A stretch of DNA of 40,258 bases from Lachnospiraceae bacterium (GTDB lineage: Bacteria; Bacillota; Clostridia; Lachnospirales; Lachnospiraceae), in the NCBI GenBank assembly GCA_024403235.1, contig JAKSSF010000020.1:1-40258 (forward strand). Reading direction: 5' to 3'. A model generated the notes under the pieces. That model worked only from the letters and a program-made list of their open reading frames with translations, did no database searches and was not told the DNA's origin. This document shows positions 33,539 through 40,258 of the stretch, one piece after another (positions within the stretch are counted from its first letter, which is position 1; the number at the start of each line of letters is the position of its first letter). Made by a program: the position numbers and the translations under genes.

Positions 33539-34570
33539 ATGAATAATCCATTTAGCCTAACATTTGGAAAAACCCCTAATTGCTTTGTTGACAGACCCGT
33601 TCAGATACAGGAGATTCTTGAGGAATTTCAAAGCGACACACCTTCATCACAGGTGTACATTATTACAGGCGTGAGAGGTTCTGGAAAAACTGTAACAATG
33701 ACACAAATATCAAAAGAATTGGATGAGCAAAAGGATTGGATAGTTATTTCGTTAAATCCTAATCGTGATTTATTGAGTGGGTTGGCATCAAATCTTGCTG
33801 AGACAAAAGGTGTCAAAGGTAATATTAAGGAAATAGGGCTGGGTGCGTCAATACTTGGTATAGGTGTAAATGCTTCTGTTGAAAAGAATCAGGATATAGA
33901 GGTTACACTGGATAAAATGTTTCAGTATATAAAGAAACATGACCTTAAAGTACTTGTTACGATTGATGAGGTAACAAATAGCGAAAACATAAAAATATTT
34001 GCCAGCGCATTTCAGATATTTCTGAGAAAAGATTATCCTATATTTTTATTGATGACGGGATTGTTTGAGAATATTAGGACACTTCAGGATGAAGATTCCC
34101 TGACTTTCTTATATCGCTGTCCGAGAATAGATATGAAGCCATTGGGTACCAATGCAATTATCAACAGTTATCTCAAGGTATTTGATATAGAACGTAAAGA
34201 AGCAACTCAAATGGCTGTATTCACAAAAGGTTATCCTTATGCATTTCAGGTGCTTGGTTATCTGAAATGGAAGAATAACGTACCATATGAAAAACTTATC
34301 CCGGAATTTGATTCCTACATGGAAGAATATGTTTACGAAAAGATATGGGCAGAGTTATCTGAAGGTGACAGAAGAATAGTTAGTGTGTTGGCAAAAAACG
34401 GCAAGATGAAAACTAAGGCTATACAAGAAGAAACCGGAAATACATCTAGTTCATTCTCGACTTATAGAAAGCGACTTAGTCAAAAAGGTTTGATAGATAC
34501 ATCAAGTTATGGATATTGTGAACTAATTTTGCCCAGATTTGCTGAAATCGTGCAGAGTTGGGATGCGTAA
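33539..34570 (+). CDS. AAA/STAND-type ATPase with C-terminal winged helix
   Basis: A 343-residue protein. It opens M-N-N-P-F-S-L-T-F-G-K-T-P, has Walker A G44-V-R-G-S-G-K-T51, Walker B V-L-V-T-I-D143-E144-V, an arginine/sensor-like region L-Y-R-C-P-R and the lid segment P-L-G-T-N-A-I-I-N-S-Y typical of Cdc6-like/STAND ATPases (ATPase_2 clan). Residues about 268-343 form a winged HTH (G-D-R-R-I-V-S-V-L-A-K-N-G-K-M-K-T-K-A-I-Q, R-K-R-L-S-Q-K-G-L-I). The frame opens at a GTG (33530), but AGGTGG lies 5 nt before the ATG at 33539. The protein pairs a nucleotide switch with DNA binding, and an ordered box array covers its own promoter, so autoregulation is plausible. The true cellular function is unknown. 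Confidence 0.85.
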   Translation: MNNPFSLTFGKTPNCFVDRPVQIQEILEEFQSDTPSSQVYIITGVRGSGKTVTMTQISKELDEQKDWIVISLNPNRDLLSGLASNLAETKGVKGNIKEIGLGASILGIGVNASVEKNQDIEVTLDKMFQYIKKHDLKVLVTIDEVTNSENIKIFASAFQIFLRKDYPIFLLMTGLFENIRTLQDEDSLTFLYRCPRIDMKPLGTNAIINSYLKVFDIERKEATQMAVFTKGYPYAFQVLGYLKWKNNVPYEKLIPEFDSYMEEYVYEKIWAELSEGDRRIVSVLAKNGKMKTKAIQEETGNTSSSFSTYRKRLSQKGLIDTSSYGYCELILPRFAEIVQSWDA

Positions 34571-34579
34571 TTGCCCCCC

Positions 34580-34596
34580 GGGACGGGGTCAGAGGG
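34580..34596. repeat. REP-like core GGGACGGGGTCAGAGGG
   Basis: Identical over 17 bp to 8571-8587. It lies just after the ATPase stop, flanked by TTGCCCC and GGGACAA, which form a near-palindrome around it. It is part of the same dispersed family as the hairpin at 5398. Confidence 0.7.
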
Positions 34597-34620
34597 ACAA
34601 AATATCGAGGTAAGTATATT

Positions 34621-35010
34621 ATGAGCGGCATTATTTTAGATGGAAGACAAATACTGGCATATGAGGCATTGGAGAAAATCGGTGCCTATGCAGGCAGAGA
34701 AAAAGATTGGCTGGATATGTTGTGGTCGGAGTTAATCAAAGATACCAATTTAATGAAGGAATTTATGTACTATGTGGATCATCACAGCTTCCTGGATGAG
34801 TATCAGTGCAGAGGCTATGCCATGACGGATTTGTATGTGTTCCAGATGAGCCGCTACAATCTGATTCGTGACATTGGAAAAAATGAAGAAAGCTGCAATA
34901 AGGAGTTTTTGGCGCTTGGCGCTTTCCATGATATGTTCCAAATGATTAAAGATCCGGAAAAGTATGTGAAAAAACTATCGGAAGGACCGGGGATGGATCG
35001 GTTGTATTAA
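34621..35010 (+). CDS. small uncharacterised protein
   Basis: A 129-residue soluble, mostly helical protein (M-S-G-I-I-L-D-G-R-Q-I-L-A-Y-E-A-L-E-K-I-G) with no signal peptide, membrane helix or motif I recognise; a D-H-H-S-F-L-D-E-Y and an H-D-M-F segment are the only clustered potential metal ligands. The frame is open from 34558, but GAGGTAAG lies about 8 nt before the ATG at 34621. It ends 16 nt before endonuclease IV, and the next gene follows 12 nt later, so the three look like one operon tied to DNA repair. I cannot assign a function. Confidence 0.72.
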   Translation: MSGIILDGRQILAYEALEKIGAYAGREKDWLDMLWSELIKDTNLMKEFMYYVDHHSFLDEYQCRGYAMTDLYVFQMSRYNLIRDIGKNEESCNKEFLALGAFHDMFQMIKDPEKYVKKLSEGPGMDRLY

Positions 35011-35026
35011 GGAGAATGAATAAAAA

Positions 35027-35860
35027 ATGATTTACATAGGAAACCACCTTTCCTCCACCGGTGGATTTGCAGAAATGGGAAAGCACGCTTTGGAATTAGG
35101 CGCCAATACCTTTGCATTTTTTACTAGAAACCCTCGTGGCGGAAAAGCAAAAGAAATACAACAAGAGGATGCAGACCGATTGCTTTCCTTATTAGAGAAA
35201 CATCATTTCGGACCGTTGGTAGCCCATGCGCCCTATACCATGAATCTGTGTTCCGACAAAGAAAATATTCGAACCTTTGCTTCTGATATGTTGGCAGATG
35301 ATTTGCAAAGAATGGAGTATGTGCCGGGACAGTATTATAATTTTCATCCCGGTTCTCACGTAGGACAAGGGGTGGAAGTAGCGATTGATTATATCGCGAC
35401 AGCCCTAAATACCGCTATGTTTCCTGCTATGCAAACCACGGTTTTATTGGAAACCATGGCGGGAAAAGGAACCGAGGTGGGAGGCCGCTTTGAAGAATTA
35501 AAAGCCATTATAGAAAAAATCGATCTACCCGAAAAAATAGGCGTATGCCTGGACACCTGCCATATATGGGATGGAGGCTATGATATCGAAAAACAACTGG
35601 ATGATGTACTAAAAGAATTTGATCAAATTATTGGATTGGAAAAATTGAAGGCCATTCATTTGAACGACAGCAAAAATCCTTTTGGTGCCCACAAGGACAG
35701 ACATGAATGCTTGGGTCAAGGGTATATTGGCAGCAGGACCCTGGAAGCGGTGATTACTCATCCTCTTTTGCAGGACAAACCTTTTATTTTGGAAACCCCA
35801 AATGAGGATGCGGGATATAAACAGGAAATCGCTTGGGTGAAAAGTGTGATGAGAAAATGA
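35027..35860 (+). CDS. nfo: endonuclease IV (AP endonuclease)
   Basis: A 277-residue TIM-barrel AP endonuclease with the full set of tri-zinc ligands in order: H67 (V-A-H-A-P-Y), H107 (N-F-H-P-G-S), E142 (L-L-E-T-M-A-G-K-G), D176 and H179 (C-L-D-T-C-H), H211 (H-L-N-D-S-K), D224 and H226 (H-K-D-R-H) and E256 (I-L-E-T-P). It cleaves 5' of abasic sites and removes 3'-blocking groups in base excision repair, in the cytoplasm. AAGGAGA lies about 11 nt before the ATG. The next gene, a PARG-like protein, starts 12 nt after its stop. Confidence 0.97.
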   Translation: MIYIGNHLSSTGGFAEMGKHALELGANTFAFFTRNPRGGKAKEIQQEDADRLLSLLEKHHFGPLVAHAPYTMNLCSDKENIRTFASDMLADDLQRMEYVPGQYYNFHPGSHVGQGVEVAIDYIATALNTAMFPAMQTTVLLETMAGKGTEVGGRFEELKAIIEKIDLPEKIGVCLDTCHIWDGGYDIEKQLDDVLKEFDQIIGLEKLKAIHLNDSKNPFGAHKDRHECLGQGYIGSRTLEAVITHPLLQDKPFILETPNEDAGYKQEIAWVKSVMRK

Positions 35861-35872
35861 GGTTAGATAATA

Positions 35873-36745
35873 ATGTCAACAAGAGTAGAACGAATAGAAG
35901 TATTTGAAGATACCCAAAAGTGGATACAGTCAAATAGTGCTTTATCTCTTGCGGTCGATAAAGCAAAGAAAGCAACACAAGTCTTTTATGAGAATGATTA
36001 TCCGGAATTTGATAGTGCATCAATGAAGGACACAAAGATTTTGGTTAGTGGAAAAAGAAGTTATCAGGCGGCAATGGATTTACATAAAGGAAAACCTGGC
36101 AGGAAGATTGCTGTAATGAATTTCGCAAATGCTTTTCATCCGGGTGGTGGAGTTACATCCGGAGCCTCCGCACAAGAAGAGTGTTTATGTAGGTGTTCGA
36201 CATTGTACCCGCTATTATATAGAAAGACCTTAAAGGAGGATTTCTACGATTATCATAGAAAGCTAAATACACCAAAAGCCTCTGATACACTTATCTATAC
36301 AGAGGGAGTGGTAATCTGCAAAACGGATACGGATCTTCCGGAAAGATTGCCACAGGAGGATTGGATTGAAGTAGATGTTATTACCATAGCTGCTCCGGAT
36401 TTAAGGAGCAAATCGAATATGCACGCAGCACCGGTCGGTAATGGTACCTATATGAATGATGCAGAACTATTTGGTTATCATGTCAAACGAGCCATTCACA
36501 TGTTGACAGTTGCAGCTTCAAAGAAGGCAGATACCCTAGTGCTTGGCGCTTTTGGTTGTGGCGCGTTTCAAAACGATCCCAAAGTAGTTTCTAAGGCATA
36601 TAAAACGGCATTGGAAATATTCCCGAAGGTATTTGATACGATAGAATTTGCGGTGTTTTGTCCGCCCGGAGGGAATAAGAATTATGATGCGTTTCATAGG
36701 AGCTTTTGTGGAAGGGGCATATTAGGAAGGGAGTGGGCACGTTGA
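35873..36745 (+). CDS. bacterial PARG-like macrodomain protein (TIGR02452 type)
   Basis: A 290-residue protein of the microbial poly(ADP-ribose) glycohydrolase/macrodomain class. The signature is complete: N-F-A-N-A-F-H-P-G91-G-G-V-T-S-G-A-S-A-Q101-E102-E103-C-L, the GGG-x(7)-QEE of PARG catalysis. The C-terminal half has the L-V-L-G-A-F-G-C-G-A-F-Q-N-D-P macrodomain loop and F-A-V-F-C-P-P-G-G-N. Such proteins hydrolyse ADP-ribose polymers or related conjugates; what they act on in bacteria is mostly unknown. No ADP-ribosyltransferase (DarT, PARP) is seen here. Its place directly after nfo links it to DNA damage. A GAGG-type site precedes the ATG. Confidence 0.92.
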   Translation: MSTRVERIEVFEDTQKWIQSNSALSLAVDKAKKATQVFYENDYPEFDSASMKDTKILVSGKRSYQAAMDLHKGKPGRKIAVMNFANAFHPGGGVTSGASAQEECLCRCSTLYPLLYRKTLKEDFYDYHRKLNTPKASDTLIYTEGVVICKTDTDLPERLPQEDWIEVDVITIAAPDLRSKSNMHAAPVGNGTYMNDAELFGYHVKRAIHMLTVAASKKADTLVLGAFGCGAFQNDPKVVSKAYKTALEIFPKVFDTIEFAVFCPPGGNKNYDAFHRSFCGRGILGREWAR

Positions 36746-36811
36746 GACGGTCGTGTTGATGTCAAAGGTAAAATAGGGATAGCCGTCAAAAGGCTTGAAA
36801 TAAAGGGTTTT

Positions 36812-36861
36812 AAGACCAAAGGTAGTATTTTTGAGTGCTGCTTTTGGTCTTTCTTTTTCTT
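36812..36861 (+). terminator. terminator after the PARG gene
   Basis: AAGACCAAA (36812-36820) pairs with TTTGGTCTT (36843-36851), with a 22-nt loop, then a T-rich run. The rest of the 347-bp gap to the controller gene holds a dyad AAGGTATA / TATACCTT (36920-36927 and 36942-36949) and the restriction-modification promoter. Confidence 0.72.
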
Positions 36862-37010
36862 GTCGGTGGAAACCTGTCGAATGTCTGAAAATGGTAGGGT
36901 TGTGAATACACTATTGTTAAAGGTATAAGTCCGTATTTTGGTATACCTTATGAGTATAATAGATAACGGGTTAGTGAAACACAAGAATATATAGAGGGCG
37001 AAATATTTTA

Positions 37011-37047
37011 TTTCTCCATTGATAATTTTTGTTTCTCCATTTATAAT
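37011..37047 (+). promoter_or_regulatory. restriction-modification promoter with controller-type direct repeat
   Basis: TTGATA (37019-37024), 17 nt, and a perfect TATAAT (37042-37047) form a strong sigma-A promoter 45 nt before the controller ATG. The 10-mer TTTCTCCATT occurs twice, at 37011-37020 and 37032-37041, exactly 21 bp apart (two helical turns), touching the -35 box and filling the spacer just before -10. This suits autoregulation by the small HTH protein. Confidence 0.75.
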
Positions 37048-37092
37048 GTTATTATGATGTGTGCATTATTGCCATAGAGACGGAGGTTTGAA

Positions 37093-37302
37093 ATGGAAGT
37101 AAGTTATAACAAGCTATGGAAATTGATGATTGATAAAGGAATGCTTAACAAAAGTGATTTGAGAACATTGACAGGTATTGGCACAAATACTTTGGCTAAG
37201 CTTAGTAAAAATCAGCAAGTAAGCATGGAAGTCCTAATGAAGATATGCAATAAGCTAGATTGTGATATTTCGGATATATGTGAATTCACAAAAGAAAACT
37301 AA
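37093..37302 (+). CDS. small XRE-type HTH controller of the R-M operon
   Basis: A 69-residue helix-turn-helix protein of the Cro/C1 type (HTH_26-like): L-W-K-L-M-I-D-K-G-M-L-N-K-S-D-L-R-T-L-T-G-I-G-T-N-T-L-A-K-L, then V-L-M-K-I-C-N-K-L-D-C-D-I-S-D-I. The size and position fit a controller (C) protein that times methyltransferase and endonuclease synthesis. ACGGAGG lies about 6 nt before the ATG. The methyltransferase follows 14 nt downstream. The direct repeats over its promoter are its likely operator. Confidence 0.88.
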   Translation: MEVSYNKLWKLMIDKGMLNKSDLRTLTGIGTNTLAKLSKNQQVSMEVLMKICNKLDCDISDICEFTKEN

Positions 37303-37316
37303 AGGAGACTAAATCG

Positions 37317-38387
37317 ATGAATGCTATAGATTTATTTGCGGGTTGCGGTGGACTTTCAAAGGGTTTTATGGATGCTGGGTTTGATATTATTGTAGGAGTT
37401 GATAATGATCAGACGGCTTTGAATACATTTGCAAAGAACCACAATGGTGCTGTTGCGATGAAAGCAGATTTGTCAAAACAAGAGATATTTGATGAAATAA
37501 AGAGAATTGCAGGAGATAGAGAAATTGATGTTGTTATTGCGGGACCACCTTGCCAAGGGTTCTCTTTGACGGGACCTCGTAATTTTGATGATGAAAGAAA
37601 TAAACTATATTTAGCAGTAATTGAAATTGTAAAACAGTACAAGCCTAAAGCTTTTATTATTGAGAATGTCCCGGGAATGGCAACATTATATGAAGGACAG
37701 ATTAAGGATGAGATTTTGCGCCGTTTCAAAAAGCTAGGATATAACATTGAGTGTAAAATTTTGTGTGCAGCTGATTACGGTGTTCCCCAGATTAGAAAAC
37801 GACTTATCTTTATGGGAGTAAGAAAAGATATCGGAAAGCCTAAATTCCCAGAAGTTAAATTCACTCCAGAGAATTATCGTACTTGTCGTGATGCGGTTAG
37901 TGACTTGCCATCATTGGAACACGATATGGGTTCTGAAGAAGCAGAATATCTACAAGAGCCTTTAACAGAGTATCAGAGATTGATGAGAGGTGATTGCACA
38001 GTTCTTCACAACCATTTAGGTACAAATCATACACAGATGGTCAAGGATACAATTGCTCTTGTGCCAGAAGGCGGAAACTATAAAGACTTGCCAGAGGGTT
38101 GGGGAGAAAGTAGAAAATTCCATATGGCGTGGACGAGATTGAACGGAAATGCTCCGGCGAGAACGGTTGATACAGGACATAGAAATTTATTCCATTATGT
38201 GTACAACAGAGTTCCTACGGTAAGAGAAAGTGCAAGAATGCAATCTTTCCCAGATGATTTTATTTTTACGGGAACTAAAACACAACAGAGCCGACAAGTT
38301 GGAAATGCAGTTCCACCACTTTTAGGACAAGCATTAGGAGAGGCTTTGTTGGAGATTATTCAGGAGAATAACAACAATGAAGAATAA
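37317..38387 (+). CDS. DNA (cytosine-5-)-methyltransferase, first copy
   Basis: A 356-residue C5 methyltransferase with all main motifs: I (D-L-F-A-G-C-G-G, 5-12), IV with catalytic C79 (A-G-P-P-C-Q-G-F-S), VI (E-N-V, 116-118), VIII (Q-I-R-K-R-L), a variable target-recognition region of about 80 residues (about 185-270) and IX-X (R-E-S-A-R-M-Q-S-F-P, G-N-A-V-P-P). It methylates cytosine at carbon 5 using S-adenosylmethionine. AAGGAG lies 10 nt before the ATG. The next gene starts inside its last 11 bases. Confidence 0.96.
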   Translation: MNAIDLFAGCGGLSKGFMDAGFDIIVGVDNDQTALNTFAKNHNGAVAMKADLSKQEIFDEIKRIAGDREIDVVIAGPPCQGFSLTGPRNFDDERNKLYLAVIEIVKQYKPKAFIIENVPGMATLYEGQIKDEILRRFKKLGYNIECKILCAADYGVPQIRKRLIFMGVRKDIGKPKFPEVKFTPENYRTCRDAVSDLPSLEHDMGSEEAEYLQEPLTEYQRLMRGDCTVLHNHLGTNHTQMVKDTIALVPEGGNYKDLPEGWGESRKFHMAWTRLNGNAPARTVDTGHRNLFHYVYNRVPTVRESARMQSFPDDFIFTGTKTQQSRQVGNAVPPLLGQALGEALLEIIQENNNNEE

Positions 38388-39618
38388 AAAAATTAAGTCA
38401 ATTGATTTATTTGCAGGTTGCGGCGGACTTATGGACGGCTTTGAACAGTCAGGACATTATGACACTATTGCAGCTGTTGAATGGGAAAAGGCTCCTTGCA
38501 GAAATCTTGAAAAAAGACTGAAGGAAAAATGGAAATACAAAGATGCAGACCAACGAGTGTTGCGATTTGATATTCAAAGAGCAGAAGAACTGTTCGAAGG
38601 TTGGAACGAAGATCCTGATTACGGGAGTTCAGTTGGTTTAGACAAATTGATAAATGCAGCAGAGGGCATTGATGTTATCATAGGTGGTCCACCATGTCAG
38701 GCATATTCTATAGCGGGGCGTGTTCGTGATGAAAACGGTATGAGAGATGACTATAGAAATTATCTCTTTGAAAGCTACATCAAAGTATTAGAAAGATATC
38801 AGCCAAAAGCATTTATTTTTGAGAATGTTCCGGGAATATTAAGTGCCAAGCCGGGAGATAGAAATATCATTGAGATTATTCAAGAGAGTTTTGATGAAGC
38901 AGGATATTGTTTATTGCCCGATTTGAGTGAGGCCATAATTGATTTTACTGAATATGGTGTTCCACAGAATCGAAAGAGAATAATTATTTTCGGAGTGAAA
39001 AAAGATTACTTTGGAGAAAAGGCTGCTGAAATTGTTAAACAGTTTTATGAGACAAATCTTCCGAAGTATAAGACAAAGAAGAAAAAGACAGTACAAGAGG
39101 CAATAGGAGATTTGCCAAAATTGTATCCTGTTGCAGAAGATATAAAAATAAATGGAACTCGTACAAGACACAGTTTGCCACAGCTAGAGGTTCCTAATCA
39201 CATTGCAAGATGGCAGAGTGATAGGGATGTGGGAATCTTCAAATTACTTACAGAAGATATTGAGTCTGGAAGATGTGAGTATACTTCCATCGAGGCATTA
39301 AAGCAGCTTTATACGGATGTTACAGGAAAAGAATCAAATGTGCATAAATATCATGTCATCAGATGGGATGAGCCAAGCAATCTTATTCCTGCGCATTTAT
39401 ACAAAGATGGTTTGAGGCACATTCATCCTGATTCGACTCAGCAGAGAACACTTACAGTTCGAGAGGCTGCAAGACTACAGGGGTTTCCAGATGACTATGA
39501 ATTTGTGGGGACTCAGGCGGATGCGTATAAAATGATTGGTAATGCTGTTCCACCGATTTTTTCTAAGAAACTGGCAGAAGCAGTTTATGAATTATTATTT
39601 AAGAAAGATGGTGAATAA
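38377..39618 (+). CDS. DNA (cytosine-5-)-methyltransferase, second copy
   Basis: A 413-residue C5 methyltransferase, only distantly related to the first: motif I (D-L-F-A-G-C-G-G, 10-17), IV with C107 (G-G-P-P-C-Q-A-Y-S), VI (E-N-V), VIII (Q-N-R-K-R-I) and X (G-N-A-V-P-P). It has an insertion between motifs I and IV and a longer recognition region (about 215-330). Two C5 enzymes in one Type II operon usually mean that the two strands of the site are not equivalent, or that a degenerate site needs two enzymes. AGGAG precedes the ATG, which lies 11 nt inside the first methyltransferase gene. Its TAA is followed at once by the endonuclease ATG. Confidence 0.95.
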   Translation: MKNKKIKSIDLFAGCGGLMDGFEQSGHYDTIAAVEWEKAPCRNLEKRLKEKWKYKDADQRVLRFDIQRAEELFEGWNEDPDYGSSVGLDKLINAAEGIDVIIGGPPCQAYSIAGRVRDENGMRDDYRNYLFESYIKVLERYQPKAFIFENVPGILSAKPGDRNIIEIIQESFDEAGYCLLPDLSEAIIDFTEYGVPQNRKRIIIFGVKKDYFGEKAAEIVKQFYETNLPKYKTKKKKTVQEAIGDLPKLYPVAEDIKINGTRTRHSLPQLEVPNHIARWQSDRDVGIFKLLTEDIESGRCEYTSIEALKQLYTDVTGKESNVHKYHVIRWDEPSNLIPAHLYKDGLRHIHPDSTQQRTLTVREAARLQGFPDDYEFVGTQADAYKMIGNAVPPIFSKKLAEAVYELLFKKDGE

Positions 39619-40239
39619 ATGCTATTTTATCGAAACTTAGATCAGATTATTTATAACAGAAATCAGCTTCTTACTTGTGATGAATTGGTTGTTATCTCAG
39701 GTTATGTAGGACCATCTCCAGTTAGAGAATTAGAAAAGTTACCAATAAAGTCAACTGTGATTTATGGTATGTATGGTTGTGATGGAATTCAAAGAAGCCT
39801 TCATAGTGCATTGGTAGCTGCAAATGAAGAATTAAGTAAAGTAAATGTTCTTTACTCCACTATTCCAGTTCATTCAAAATGCTATATTTGGAAGTATAAG
39901 GGTGAAGTAAGAAGTGCTTTAGTTGGTTCGGCAAACTTTTCAACAAATGGTTTAACCACACCATTTAAGGAAATTTTAGCCGATGCAACGGTTGATACTT
40001 TTGATCCTTTGGATCAGTATATTAAACTAATTATGGAGAAAACAATCTCTTGCTCAGAGGCTCAAGTATCAGAGAATAAAAAGAAAAAGCATAATCCAAA
40101 CGAAGATATTAATCCAGTAGTATACGATAAAGATGTGTGTTCGATGCCACTATTTGTATATGATAACAATCAACCGGTAGTACCTGATAAAAGTGGAATA
40201 AACGTAAGCGCTTATTTTTCTACCGTAAGTGAAAATTAA
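39619..40239 (+). CDS. PLD-family Type II restriction endonuclease (NgoFVII-like), short
   Basis: A 206-residue protein with a phospholipase-D-type nuclease domain. The half-site H85-S-K87-x-Y ... G-S-A-N-F-S (about 85-108) is the metal-independent catalytic motif shared by BfiI/NgoFVII-type restriction enzymes; the active site is completed by a dimer. The C-terminus (about 150-206) begins a segment like the DNA-reading domain (D-V-C-S-M-P-L-F-V-Y-D, D-K-S-G-I-N-V-S) but stops at TAA 40237-40239, 19 nt before the window edge. From memory, family members run well beyond 206 residues, so the gene may be truncated by a nonsense or frameshift change. The N-terminus follows the methyltransferase stop directly (TAA-ATG), with no strong ribosome site, implying coupled low-level translation. 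Confidence 0.8.
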   Translation: MLFYRNLDQIIYNRNQLLTCDELVVISGYVGPSPVRELEKLPIKSTVIYGMYGCDGIQRSLHSALVAANEELSKVNVLYSTIPVHSKCYIWKYKGEVRSALVGSANFSTNGLTTPFKEILADATVDTFDPLDQYIKLIMEKTISCSEAQVSENKKKKHNPNEDINPVVYDKDVCSMPLFVYDNNQPVVPDKSGINVSAYFSTVSEN

Positions 40240-40258
40240 AAATACCCCGGTCATATTT

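Overview
The window looks like chromosome of a low-GC anaerobic member of the Bacillota, most likely a Clostridia/Lachnospiraceae-type gut bacterium. This is inferred from protein families and style (AT-rich DNA, AGGAGG-type ribosome sites, a Spo0A-like regulator, an ECF transporter with a duplicated ATPase, a fused AmtB-PII transporter, TFIIB-like zinc-ribbon membrane proteins), not from a marker gene. I see no rRNA, tRNA or CRISPR array.

Layout. 1-5.2 kb: tandem hemerythrin, a sodium-coupled amino-acid-type symporter, then a redox unit (Crp/Fnr regulator, thioredoxin, CoA-disulfide reductase-rhodanese) with a Crp/Fnr-like operator before the thioredoxin. 5.2-9.3 kb: twin palindromes, a long GC-rich hairpin, flavodoxin and a DMT exporter, then a complete IS4-type element (16-bp terminal repeats, 11-bp target duplication) inserted into a GGGACGGGGTC repeat, and a frameshifted HAD phosphatase. 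9.4-13.6 kb: an S66 peptidase, then a Spo0A-like response regulator and an AgrC-like kinase with two tiny coupled ORFs on the opposite strand between them. 13.6-15.1 kb: a graveyard holding a decayed IS256-type transposase, a 52-bp repeat pair related to one at 9.3 kb, and a duplicated 3' fragment of the CoA-disulfide reductase gene.

15.3-21.7 kb: two operons meeting tail to tail that look like one signalling system: beta-helix lipoprotein, unknown protein, NarL-type regulator and degenerate-GGDEF membrane protein on the plus strand; a membrane pseudo-kinase translationally coupled to a real kinase on the minus strand. 21.9-28 kb: zinc-ribbon membrane protein coupled to a TPM-domain protein, a CASTOR/POLLUX-like channel and a DUF3298-like lipoprotein. 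28.2-33.3 kb (minus): AmtB-PII fusion and an ECF transporter (S, duplicated A, T). 33.4-36.7 kb: a AAA/STAND ATPase with a C-terminal winged helix, preceded by a strictly phased array of six TTATTAAA boxes, then a small unknown protein, endonuclease IV and a bacterial PARG-like macrodomain protein. 36.7-40.2 kb: a Type II restriction-modification operon (controller, two C5 methyltransferases, PLD-type endonuclease) whose promoter carries a two-turn direct repeat.

The most promising material for something new is the ATPase with its phased box array, the tiny-ORF pair beside the Spo0A-like/AgrC-like pair, and the kinase/pseudo-kinase locus at 15-22 kb.
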